Below are positions 1-7,154 of a DNA stretch of 64,000 bases, piece after piece. The notes beneath the pieces are model-generated. The model had not been told where the DNA came from, ran no database searches, and saw only the letters and a list, made by a program, of their open reading frames with translations. Numbering within the stretch: the first letter of the stretch is position 1; each line of letters begins with the position of its first letter. Made by a program: the position numbers and the translations under genes. The DNA is from an uncultured Methanoregula sp. Its GTDB lineage: Archaea; Halobacteriota; Methanomicrobia; Methanomicrobiales; Methanospirillaceae. Where the stretch lies: positions 1,426,001 to 1,490,000 of the forward strand of contig NZ_OY787453.1 of assembly GCF_963678795.1 (NCBI RefSeq), given 5' to 3'.

Positions 1-191
1 ATACCGGAAAACTCCCATAACGAACACCTTTGTCTATTCTTCTCTCCACGGACATTAAAAACCCTCATGGGCCGGAATGTGTCATACCAAGTCAGATCAA
101 ATCCGGAGGTTATGTTAACTGATCTGGTGCACAGGGATACGATAAAAGAATATTCATACCCCATAAGGACTTATTCTAGCATTGGAGCTGG

Positions 192-2627
192 ATGATGGAA
201 CCCCCAAAGAGGACTTTTCATGATGCAATCATCGACTTTTTGCCGGATGCCACGTTTGTAATTGATCTCGAAGGCAGGGTCATAGCATGGAACCGAGCCA
301 TGGAAGAAGTGACCGGTGTTTCTGCGGAATCGATGATAGGGAAAGGCAAGTATGAGTATTCGGTCCCGTTCTACGGTGTCCAGAAACCGATGCTTGCGAA
401 TCTCATCTTCATGCCGGAAGTCGAGATCGAGAAACGGTATGATACTATCGAGAAGATCGGGGATACGCTGGTAGTGGACATCTTCATTCCGGACTTCAAG
501 CCCGGCGGTGTATTTTTCTGGGCCAAGGCAAGTCCGTTATATGATCCGCAGGGAAACATCTCGGGAGCCATCGAGACGATCCGTGATATCACTGAACGAA
601 AACGGGCCGAACAGGAGATGGTCAGGACCAACCGGCGTATGTCGGAGATCATTGATTTCCTGCCGGATGCCACGTTTGTAATTGATCTGGAAGGTAAGGT
701 CATAGCATGGAACCGAGCCATGGAAGAAGTGACCGGTGTTTCTGCGGAATCGATGATAGGGAAAGGCAAGTATGAGTATTCGGTCCCGTTCTACGGTGTC
801 CAGAAACCGATGCTTGCGAATCTCATCTTCATGCCGGAAGTCGAGATCGAGAAACGGTATGATACTATCGAGAAGATCGGGGATACGCTGGTAGTGGACA
901 TCTTCATTCCGGATTTCAAGCCCGGCGGTGTATTTTTCTGGGCCAAGGCAAGTCCGTTATATGATCCGCAGGGAAACATCTCGGGAGCCATCGAGACGAT
1001 CCGTGATATCACTGAACGAAAACGGGCCGAACAGGAGATGGTCAGGACCAACCGGCGTATGTCGGAGATCATTGATTTTCTGCCGGATGCCACGTTTGTA
1101 ATTGATCTGGAAGGTAAGGTCATAGCATGGAACCGAGCCATGGAAGAGGTGACTGGTGTATCGGCGGAATCGATGATAGGGAAAGGCAAGTATGAGTATT
1201 CGGTCCCGTTCTACGGTGTGCAGAAACCGATGCTTGCGAATCTCATCTTCATGCCGGAAGTCGAGATCGAGAAACGGTATGATACCATAGAGAAGATCGG
1301 GGATACGCTGGTAGTGGACATCTTCATTCCGGATTTCAAGCCCGGCGGTGTATTCTTCTGGGCCAAGGCAAGCCCGTTATATGATCCGCAGGGAAACATC
1401 TCCGGTGCTATCGAGACGATCCGTGATATCACTGAACGAAAACGGGCCGAACAGGAGATCGTCAGTTCACGGCGTAGTCTTGCGGACATAATCAGCTTTT
1501 TACCGGATGCCACATTAGCCATCAATCTTGAAGGTAAGGCCATTACCTGGAACCGGGCCATGGAAGATCTGACCGGTATTTCAAAAGAGTCCATGCTTGG
1601 GAAAGGGGACTTTGAGTATTCCCTCCCGTTTTATCTGGATCGCAGACCCATGCTCGCAAATCTTATCCTCATGCCGGAAGCAGAAGTTGAGAGCCTGTAT
1701 ACTCATGTAAAGCGTGAGGGAGATACGCTTGTGGTGGACACGTTCATCCCCCATCTGGGTAAATCCGGCAGGTATTTCTGGGCCAAGGCAAGCCCGCTGT
1801 ATGACCCGCAGGGAAAGGTAACCGGCGCAATCGAGACGATCCGTGACATTACCGAGCGTCGCGAGATGGAGGGGCGCCTTGCACGGTCAAATGCCGAGCT
1901 CCAGATCGCTGCCGATATCCAGCAGAGTTTCATGCCCGATGTCATCCCCCAGATTACCGGGTTCGATATCGCTGCCCGGAGCGTGATGGCAAAAGAAGTG
2001 GGTGGCGATTTCTTTGACGTGATACCTTTTGAGATCATATCCCTGGGGAAAGGAACGCTCGGGATCCTTATCGCTGATGTCTCCGGAAAGGGTGTACCTG
2101 CCGCGCTCTTTATGGCATTGTCCCGGATCGTTGTCCGGGTGAATGCCCTCTGGCACCGGGATCCGGCGCAGGCGATCTATGCTTCAAACAATATTATTGC
2201 TCAGGATTCAAAAGCAGGAATGTTTGTTACGCTCTTCTATGGAACTCTCTCGGAAAAGAACCGGACCCTGACCTATGTCAATGCCGGCCACAATCCCCCG
2301 ATTATATGCCGGAGCAGGGACGGATCCCTGGAGGAACTCATGCCTACAGGGATTGTGCTTGGGGCGGTTGAGAACCGGGAGTATTTCTCCTGCACCGTTG
2401 ATATAGGACGTGATGACGTCATTGTCATGTATACTGATGGTGTTACAGAATCAATCAATGCAAAAGAAGAGCTCTTTGGAGAAGACCGGCTCAAAGCAAT
2501 AATCCGGAAAAACGCCCGCCTGAAAACACAGGAGATCCTTGAGAAAATTCTTGAAGGGGTCCAGGAGTTCACCGGTGATATGCCGCAGTTCGATGATATC
2601 ACTCTTATGATAATCAAAGGGACCTGA
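192..2627 (+). CDS. PAS(x4)-SpoIIE/PPM serine phosphatase sensor protein
   Basis: Cytosolic signalling protein of 811 residues with no membrane segment. Four PAS domains begin near residues 13, 153, 293 and 433, each ending in the typical DITER(K/R) linker. A short helical linker near 555-575 leads to an RsbU/SpoIIE-type PPM phosphatase domain (about 575-810). Metal-binding motifs are visible there: EVGGDFFDV, IADVSGKGVPA, NAGHNPP, YTDGVTES and FDDIT. By family knowledge it would dephosphorylate a serine/threonine phosphoprotein in response to a ligand sensed by the PAS domains; the partner is unknown and no anti-sigma-like gene lies nearby. GGAG at 184-187 precedes ATG 192 closely; ATG 195 is equally possible. 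PAS1-3 are almost identical in DNA, while PAS4 has diverged. Confidence 0.9.
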   Translation: MMEPPKRTFHDAIIDFLPDATFVIDLEGRVIAWNRAMEEVTGVSAESMIGKGKYEYSVPFYGVQKPMLANLIFMPEVEIEKRYDTIEKIGDTLVVDIFIPDFKPGGVFFWAKASPLYDPQGNISGAIETIRDITERKRAEQEMVRTNRRMSEIIDFLPDATFVIDLEGKVIAWNRAMEEVTGVSAESMIGKGKYEYSVPFYGVQKPMLANLIFMPEVEIEKRYDTIEKIGDTLVVDIFIPDFKPGGVFFWAKASPLYDPQGNISGAIETIRDITERKRAEQEMVRTNRRMSEIIDFLPDATFVIDLEGKVIAWNRAMEEVTGVSAESMIGKGKYEYSVPFYGVQKPMLANLIFMPEVEIEKRYDTIEKIGDTLVVDIFIPDFKPGGVFFWAKASPLYDPQGNISGAIETIRDITERKRAEQEIVSSRRSLADIISFLPDATLAINLEGKAITWNRAMEDLTGISKESMLGKGDFEYSLPFYLDRRPMLANLILMPEAEVESLYTHVKREGDTLVVDTFIPHLGKSGRYFWAKASPLYDPQGKVTGAIETIRDITERREMEGRLARSNAELQIAADIQQSFMPDVIPQITGFDIAARSVMAKEVGGDFFDVIPFEIISLGKGTLGILIADVSGKGVPAALFMALSRIVVRVNALWHRDPAQAIYASNNIIAQDSKAGMFVTLFYGTLSEKNRTLTYVNAGHNPPIICRSRDGSLEELMPTGIVLGAVENREYFSCTVDIGRDDVIVMYTDGVTESINAKEELFGEDRLKAIIRKNARLKTQEILEKILEGVQEFTGDMPQFDDITLMIIKGT
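241..1459 (+). repeat. Tandem 420-bp repeat encoding near-identical PAS domains
   Basis: Three in-frame units with a period of exactly 420 bp start at about 241, 661 and 1081. By my count units 1 and 2 differ at about 5 positions and units 2 and 3 at about 12. A fourth, clearly diverged copy follows from 1501. The identity includes synonymous positions, which points to recent duplication or gene conversion rather than purifying selection on protein alone. Confidence 0.95.
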
Positions 2628-2747
2628 TTCCAGGATGGATCAGAAAGAATCATTTTGTTGCTTTCCGGGACGGGTTTTTGCATTGCAGAAATCCCGGTTT
2701 CCTTTATCAATCCTTAAAAGAGCGGGGTTGTCTGTCTGAAAAATCGA

Positions 2748-3248
2748 TCAGATGATAACCTGTTTTACCTGTGACAGCGCCCGTATCTCTTCAATCACGC
2801 CGTGAGGTAAAGGGTCTTCAACTATAATAACCAGTTTGGGTTCTTCGGAAAATTCCGGGTCGGTCACAAAGATCTGACGGATTGAAAGGTTGTAATTTGA
2901 GAGAACCCGGACTGCGGCACCAACAATTCCCCGCTCATTTGCATTCTTGGGCAGGACCGTGATGACCGCAAAACCGAGCGACTCGGCGACTTTGCTAAGG
3001 TCCGGGGTTGCCCTCATGTTAAGAAAAATATCCCGGAGCATCGGACGTTCGAGAATACGTCGTGCGGTGGAATCCACGACCCGCCTGTCTGATCGGATGG
3101 CTTTCGCCACGGCTGTTGCGGGCATCTCAATGCCATTGCAGCTGATCCGCCCGTCTTCAGTAACCCCAAATCCGTTTTCAAGGAGAAAACGCACGACCCG
3201 GCTCTGGGACGGGGAGTCTGCAAACTCCTGGATGATATCAGACCACAT
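2748..3248 (-). CDS. ACT-domain regulatory protein (COG2150-like)
   Basis: About 166 residues. The N-terminal half (about 1-90) looks like a helix-turn-helix region with a run of conserved small helices. The C-terminal half (about 90-165) is an ACT domain, starting around FAVITVLPKNANERGIVG and with the usual hydrophobic strand near the end (PKLVIIVEDPL). It resembles the archaeal group of predicted amino-acid-metabolism regulators containing ACT domains; the ligand is unknown. A TATA-like element at 3271-3280 (read on the minus strand) lies about 25 nt before ATG 3248 with no Shine-Dalgarno sequence, so I favour a leaderless start there; GTG 3257 would add three residues. Confidence 0.8.
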   Translation of the reverse strand: MWSDIIQEFADSPSQSRVVRFLLENGFGVTEDGRISCNGIEMPATAVAKAIRSDRRVVDSTARRILERPMLRDIFLNMRATPDLSKVAESLGFAVITVLPKNANERGIVGAAVRVLSNYNLSIRQIFVTDPEFSEEPKLVIIVEDPLPHGVIEEIRALSQVKQVII

Positions 3249-3458
3249 ACTAACCACTGGGAATGACGCATATAAATATACAGCGATGCTTATCCGGAAT
3301 CATCAATGCCTGGAAATAGCGCGGATCCGATCTTGCGCCCCTCTCATCGATTCCATTGGGTCCTGTAATTACATTTTCCGTCGTTGAACGAATGAGATCG
3401 GGCCGGGAAGGCAAATACATCTTGCACAAGTTTTTATTAGATAGACAACCTCTTTGTT

Positions 3459-3599
3459 ATGGCACAAAAGCGACGGTATCCAAGCAATGTCTGGAACATC
3501 TTATCGAAGGTTTCGGACACGGTTCAGGTGCTGTATCGCAGTGTGTTTCCTCAATCATCGGGCGAGGGTAGCCAAGCCAGGTCAAAGGCGCTAGGTTGA
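3459..3599 (+). CDS. Possible small leaderless ORF overlapping tRNA-Leu
   Basis: A 46-codon ORF starting MAQKRRYPSNVWNIL. Its stop codon falls in the anticodon loop of the downstream tRNA-Leu gene. A TATA-like tract at 3430-3437 lies about 25 nt before the ATG, the arrangement of a leaderless archaeal gene. The N-terminus is basic and amphipathic; no family is recognised. It could be a truncated gene remnant left where something was inserted at the tRNA, or simply chance. Confidence 0.25.
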   Translation: MAQKRRYPSNVWNILSKVSDTVQVLYRSVFPQSSGEGSQARSKALG

Positions 3600-3646
3600 G
3601 GGCCTAGTCTCGTAGGAGTTCTTGGGTTCGAATCCCATCCCTCGCA
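3562..3646 (+). tRNA. tRNA-Leu (GAG)
   Basis: An 85-nt class II tRNA. The acceptor stem GCGAGGG pairs fully with CCCTCGC, followed by discriminator A; CCA is not encoded. The anticodon stem CTAGG/CCTAG encloses loop TTGAGGG, giving anticodon GAG at 3598-3600. The long variable arm (about 3608-3621) and the D-arm AGCCAAGCCAGG fit tRNA-Leu, and the T-loop TTCGAAT is canonical. The outermost T-stem pair is a T-T mismatch. A second, partly diverged copy lies at 4225-4309. Confidence 0.93.
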
Positions 3647-3660
3647 TTTTTCTTTGTTTT
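3647..3660 (+). terminator. Oligo-T terminator after tRNA-Leu
   Basis: The tRNA is followed immediately by TTTTTCTTTGTTTT, a T-rich tract of the kind that terminates archaeal RNA polymerase. The convergent toxin gene ends inside it. Confidence 0.5.
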
Positions 3661-3935
3661 TAGAAATCCCGGTATGCCTGTTTCCGGTAGTCGATTTCAA
3701 GAACATGAATGATAAGGACATCATCATGGATTGAGAGCAGGGCACGAACATCCCTACGGACCCGAAGAGAGAACACCGGGTGGTTGGGGTTTGATGCCCT
3801 CATCTTTTTAATGAACTGATACGGATCCTCTTTGATATCGTAAATTGCGCTGACAACCTTTCGGGCAATCTCGGGAGGTAATTTTTCCAGATCACGGTCT
3901 GCACGATGGGTATACTTCACCCGGTACAGGCTCAT
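3660..3935 (-). CDS. RelE/ParE-family toxin
   Basis: A 91-residue protein with the RelE/ParE fold pattern: an N-terminal strand (YRVKYTHRADRDLEKLP), two helices, then the core sequence FSLRVRRDVRALLSIHDDVLIIHVLEIDYRKQAY. By family it is an mRNA interferase or gyrase-directed toxin. Conserved basic residues (RVRRDVR, and the R near DYRKQAYRDF) and the final aromatic residues fit the RelE group better than ParE, but this is not certain. It overlaps the stop codon of the upstream antitoxin by 4 bp (ATGA), the usual antitoxin-first arrangement. The pair lies between two tRNA-Leu copies. Confidence 0.88.
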   Translation of the reverse strand: MSLYRVKYTHRADRDLEKLPPEIARKVVSAIYDIKEDPYQFIKKMRASNPNHPVFSLRVRRDVRALLSIHDDVLIIHVLEIDYRKQAYRDF

Positions 3936-4168
3936 TTAACACCGTATTTCTTCTTGATGTCCTCTTCAGAGATCAGATTTCCCTTTTTGATGTCAGCGAG
4001 ACCCTCTTCCAACCCTTTGATCGCATCAGCACTGAGTGGTTCATCATCTACGGTAAGATTCACCAAGCGCTCGATAACGTCGTTGTATGATTCCTTCGGG
4101 TTACGTTTTAGGTTGTTCAACTGGGTTTTGAGGTCTTCCCGGATGTAAATTGAACTGGCTGCCTGCAT
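3932..4168 (-). CDS. Antitoxin, AbrB/RHH-like small protein
   Basis: 78 residues. The N-terminal strand and helix SSIYIREDLKTQLNNLKRNPKESYNDVIERLV resemble the small ribbon-helix-helix-like archaeal antitoxins that precede RelE or VapC toxins. The acidic C-terminus (LADIKKGNLISEEDIKKKYGVK) would wrap the toxin. It is translated just upstream of the toxin and coupled by a 4-bp overlap. The start at ATG 4168 has no ribosome binding site; a TATA-like element (4192-4200, minus strand) lies about 25 nt upstream, implying a leaderless message. A palindrome beside the start probably mediates autorepression. Confidence 0.82.
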   Translation of the reverse strand: MQAASSIYIREDLKTQLNNLKRNPKESYNDVIERLVNLTVDDEPLSADAIKGLEEGLADIKKGNLISEEDIKKKYGVK

Positions 4169-4174
4169 AGTAAT

Positions 4175-4200
4175 ACCTATAGGTGGCTATAGGTATAAAA
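4175..4200 (-). promoter_or_regulatory. Toxin-antitoxin promoter with palindromic operator
   Basis: A perfect 10-bp palindrome ACCTATAGGT (4175-4184) is followed by a second half-copy CTATAGGT (4187-4194), so the 8-mer CTATAGGT occurs twice, 10 bp apart. The TATA-like element TTTTATACC (read on the minus strand) overlaps it, and the antitoxin ATG is 7 bp away. This is the geometry expected of an autoregulated TA promoter. The same AT-rich element could also serve the tRNA copy that starts at 4225 on the plus strand. Confidence 0.55.
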
Positions 4201-4224
4201 CCAGATCATCCCTTTTTATTAAGA

Positions 4225-4309
4225 GTGAGGATCGCCGAGTCAGGTCAAAGGCGCTAGGTTGAGGGCCTAGTCTCGTAGGAGTTCTTGGGTTCGAATCCCA
4301 TCCCTCGCA
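4225..4309 (+). tRNA. tRNA-Leu (GAG), second copy with degenerate acceptor stem
   Basis: Identical to the copy at 3562-3646 from its position 17 to the end (70 nt including the following T), but with five changes in the first 16 nt. The acceptor strand GTGAGGA now pairs with CCCTCGC through one T-G wobble and an A-C mismatch at the inner end, and the D-arm reads GCCGAGTCAGG. The anticodon GAG is at 4261-4263. The plus-strand element GGTATAAAACC at 4192-4202 lies about 28 nt upstream and could drive it. It may be functional or a decaying copy formed by integration or duplication. Confidence 0.7.
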
Positions 4310-4553
4310 TACATTTTTCACGTTTTATTTGTTGTAATCGTTTTCCCATAAGTGGATCCGGCAATTTTTTGCGGAATACGTGGAGAAGACAAAGATTGAT
4401 GTATTTGCTCTGCTATTTAACATAGACACGGTTCCGGATTCCTATAATCCGGAACATCCTGCATAACAGATATTGTGCAGGAATTATGCGGATGATGCCC
4501 GGTTATCAATAAACAGGCATCAGGAGGGAGGACTCCCCTGCAGGGTTATGATG

Positions 4554-4621
4554 ATCCACGGTTTCGTGGTGATGGCCCCTGTATAGGGCCTTTACCGTAA
4601 CGGGGACGGGTTCCCGTACGG
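4554..4621. ncRNA. Candidate structured RNA or leader with three adjacent hairpins
   Basis: Three stem-loops follow one another almost without gaps. Hairpin A is ATCCACG/CGTGG(T)GAT at 4554-4573 with loop GTTT. Hairpin B is GGCCC/GGGCC at 4574-4590. Hairpin C is CCGT(A)ACGGG/CCCGTACGG at 4595-4621, nine pairs with one bulged A. They sit in the 600-nt non-coding stretch between tRNA-Leu and RNase J, about 310 nt before the RNase J start. Strand and function are unknown. The rest of 4311-4928 shows no credible gene. Confidence 0.3.
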
Positions 4622-4928
4622 TTCTCCTACGGAAAATCTGCGATATGTCATAAACGAACCGCATAAGCCGGATACCGGATCATATTCATTCCCCCCATAT
4701 CTGGCAGTATCGGAACATTACGCTCATATCCGGCAGGACCTCCCCGGAAAAAGATCCGGGACGGTATCGCCGTATGATAATGGCTGATCTGCGGTTAATT
4801 GCCCGGAAGGATCCGGGCCGGATTTTAACCGGCCTGGTATGATAGTCCGGGAGAGCGCTATCACACCGATGGGAAAGCTGGGCCGGAAGATTACCCGGAA
4901 CACCAGGAATAATGGAGAAACAAAAGAT

Positions 4929-6266
4929 ATGGAAATAGAAATTATCGCCGTTGGCGGATATGATGAGGTGGGGCGGAACATGACTGCCGTCCGCTGCGGA
5001 AAGGAAATTGTCATCTTTGACATGGGACTCCGCCTTGACCAGCTGATGATTCACGAGGATGCTGAAGTTGACGAGATGCATTCCCTTGATCTGATCAAGA
5101 TCAAGGCGATTCCGGACGACACTGTTCTGCAGAAAGTAGAAGGCACGGTTAAGGCCATTGTCTGCTCGCACGGGCACCTTGACCATATCGGGGCAATCCC
5201 GAAACTTGCGCACCGGTACAAGGCCCCCATCATCTCGACCCCCTATGCCACCGAACTTATCCGCCAGCAGATCTCCGGCGAGAAGAAATTCGGCGTGGGG
5301 AACAAACTCTTTGCACTGAATGCCGGGGAACGGTACACGCTCTCCCAGAACCTTGTCCTTGAATTCGTGCGCACTCAGCACTCGATCATCGATACCGTAA
5401 CCCCTGTGCTTCATACCCCCCATGGCGCGATCGTTTACGCCTGTGACTTCAAGTTCGACCGGACGCCGGTCATCGGCCTGCCCCCGGATTTTGCCCGGTT
5501 CAGACAGCTGGGGAAAGAAGGGGTGCTCGCCCTCATCGTCGAGAGCACGTACATCCACCGGCCGGGGCGTTGCCCCAGCGAGCGGATCGCCCGTGATCTC
5601 GTGCGGGACGTTATCACCAGTTACGAGGATGACAAGAGCGCGATCCTGGTATCCACGTTCTCGTCCCATATCTCGCGGGTGAAGACCATAGCGGAATGTG
5701 CCCACGAGATCGGCAGGAAACCGGTCTTCCTCGGGCGCTCGATGGAGAAGTATTCCGTTACCGCGGAACAAATGAAATATGTCTCGTTTCCACCGACCTC
5801 AAGTGTTTTTGGGAACCGGCGGACTGTTGACCGGATTATGCGCCGGATGATGAAGGAAGGAAAAGACAAGTACCTCCCGATCATTACCGGTCACCAGGGC
5901 GAGCCCGGATCGATCCTCACCCGTATAGCATTCGGGGATACACCCTACCAGCTGAGCAAAGGCGACAAGGTGCTCTTCTCGGCAAATGTCATCCCGAACC
6001 CGATGAATGTCGGGCAGCGGTACGTCATAACCCAGCATCTCAAAAAGGCCGGCGCCCGGGTCTTCGAGGACCTGCATGTCAGCGGTCACGCGTACCGGGA
6101 AGACCATTACGAGTTCCTCCAGATGCTGCAGCCCCAGCACATCATCCCCGCCCATGCAGACATTACCATGACTGCAGCGTATGCCGAGTTTGCAGGTGAT
6201 CTCGGGTATACCGCAAACCAGAATGTCCACCCTATAAGAAACGGCGACCGGCTCCGGATAACCTGA
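4929..6266 (+). CDS. rnj: Ribonuclease J (archaeal aRNase J)
   Basis: A 445-residue metallo-beta-lactamase/beta-CASP nuclease. The Zn-binding motif SHGHLDHIG is near residue 80, followed by further motifs (TQHSIIDT, YACDFKFD, the beta-CASP region around STFSSHISR, and HVSGHAYREDHYEF near the C-terminus, where motif C histidines lie). Archaeal RNase J acts as a 5'-3' exoribonuclease in RNA turnover. It opens with MEIEIIAVGGYDEVGRNMTAV, the family's N-terminus, so I place the start at ATG 4929 with GGAG at 4914-4917; an earlier in-frame ATG at 4839 adds 30 unrelated residues. It stands alone on the plus strand after a long non-coding leader. Confidence 0.9.
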   Translation: MEIEIIAVGGYDEVGRNMTAVRCGKEIVIFDMGLRLDQLMIHEDAEVDEMHSLDLIKIKAIPDDTVLQKVEGTVKAIVCSHGHLDHIGAIPKLAHRYKAPIISTPYATELIRQQISGEKKFGVGNKLFALNAGERYTLSQNLVLEFVRTQHSIIDTVTPVLHTPHGAIVYACDFKFDRTPVIGLPPDFARFRQLGKEGVLALIVESTYIHRPGRCPSERIARDLVRDVITSYEDDKSAILVSTFSSHISRVKTIAECAHEIGRKPVFLGRSMEKYSVTAEQMKYVSFPPTSSVFGNRRTVDRIMRRMMKEGKDKYLPIITGHQGEPGSILTRIAFGDTPYQLSKGDKVLFSANVIPNPMNVGQRYVITQHLKKAGARVFEDLHVSGHAYREDHYEFLQMLQPQHIIPAHADITMTAAYAEFAGDLGYTANQNVHPIRNGDRLRIT

Positions 6267-6388
6267 AAATCCATAATGGAAAGGCAGCCGGTGAAAAACA
6301 AAAACCGACCTTTTTTCCAGGCTTGGGATCCCGCATGGTCCTTCATCGTCTTAAAAATTTTTATTACCTGACTTCACTATTCTCACTT

Positions 6389-6643
6389 ATGGCCAGACCC
6401 AGAAAACGCAGCCGCAGGCAGGAAAAGTTTCCTGTTGAGTCTCTTCCGGTAATTATCGGGCAGGCTCTGGCGGACAATGACGATTTTATTCTTACCTATG
6501 AAACGGATCCCGAAACCGGTTCACGGAAGATCCATGCCTTTACAGGAAAATATATTTCATCCTGCATGCTACGAAAACTTCGTGGACTGGCAGAATCACA
6601 AAAGGATGAAGGAAGCCGGAAAATTTCAGGCAACTGGTATTAG
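6389..6643 (+). CDS. Small basic protein of unknown function
   Basis: 84 residues. The N-terminus is very basic (MARPRKRSRRQEKFP). An acidic middle (ALADNDDFILTYETDPETG) and a basic helical end follow (SSCMLRKLRGLAESQKDEGSRK). I do not recognise a family. The AT-rich tract at 6350-6365 is a plausible TATA region about 25-30 nt before ATG 6389, consistent with a leaderless gene; an upstream in-frame ATG at 6323 would overlap that promoter. Composition suggests nucleic-acid binding, but that is inference only. Confidence 0.5.
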   Translation: MARPRKRSRRQEKFPVESLPVIIGQALADNDDFILTYETDPETGSRKIHAFTGKYISSCMLRKLRGLAESQKDEGSRKISGNWY

Positions 6644-7154
6644 CAAACCTTGAATGGTGTGATAGTTTCAGAGTATTATACCCGGTAATAATAATTCACT
6701 TTCACCCTTCGCCAGCGCTTTCTTAATACCCCCCAATGGACGTTGTGTAATCATGGAATGCCTTTACACAAGCTGCCGTATATCCTGCCACCGCTGCGGG
6801 CATATATGGACATATATGGGAAACCGGCTCTTCTCGCTTCAGCGATCCCGCAAACCGGTCAAAGTCGGCTGCCCGCGGTGTTGCACGAAAGTAACTATGG
6901 ATATAAGGGAAGCACGGTAGGATACGGATTTTTAGTCTCAAACCCTCATATCTTATTTTGAGCACCCAATAAAAGATCTGCAGGCATCAGCAGTGCCATC
7001 TATTCCTGGCGGATAAATCTCAAGGTTTCATAAAAAAATTAAAAGAATATTTCTCTGATCAAATCCTGAATCAGGAAAGATTCCCGGTTTTTCCCCGGCC
7101 GGATTTTTTATGATCCCCGGTCAGGGATAAACCTGATCTTCTGCGAATCCGGTT
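6644..7154. other. Intergenic region without recognised genes
   Basis: About 510 nt between the small basic protein and the convergent histidine kinase. It is AT-rich with short repeats such as CATATATGG occurring twice (about 6803-6818). Short ORFs here lack promoter, ribosome-site or family support. A hairpin CGAATCC/GGATTCG (7144-7164) overlaps the kinase stop codon and may help termination. Confidence 0.5.

Larger units (their letters stand above)
3578..4310. other. Candidate att-like island: TA pair between 70-bp tRNA direct repeats
   Basis: A perfect 70-bp direct repeat (3578-3647 and 4241-4310) covering the 3' four-fifths of tRNA-Leu flanks a 593-bp interval that holds only the toxin-antitoxin pair. 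tRNA 3' ends are standard attachment sites for archaeal integrative elements. No integrase gene remains, so this is either a collapsed element or a tandem tRNA duplication that trapped a TA cassette. Confidence 0.4.

Noticed and set aside
371..2038. Antisense reading frames of about 110-132 codons repeated across the PAS units
   Set aside because: They mirror the 420-bp repeat of the plus-strand gene and have no ribosome site, promoter or family; they are shadows of the PAS coding sequence.
4686..5771. 361-codon antisense frame across the RNase J gene
   Set aside because: RNase J is unmistakable on the plus strand with all nuclease motifs; the opposite frame has no recognisable domain.
6743..6961. 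72-codon ORF in the 6644-7154 spacer
   Set aside because: No ribosome site, no domain and low-complexity CATATATGG repeats in the same stretch.
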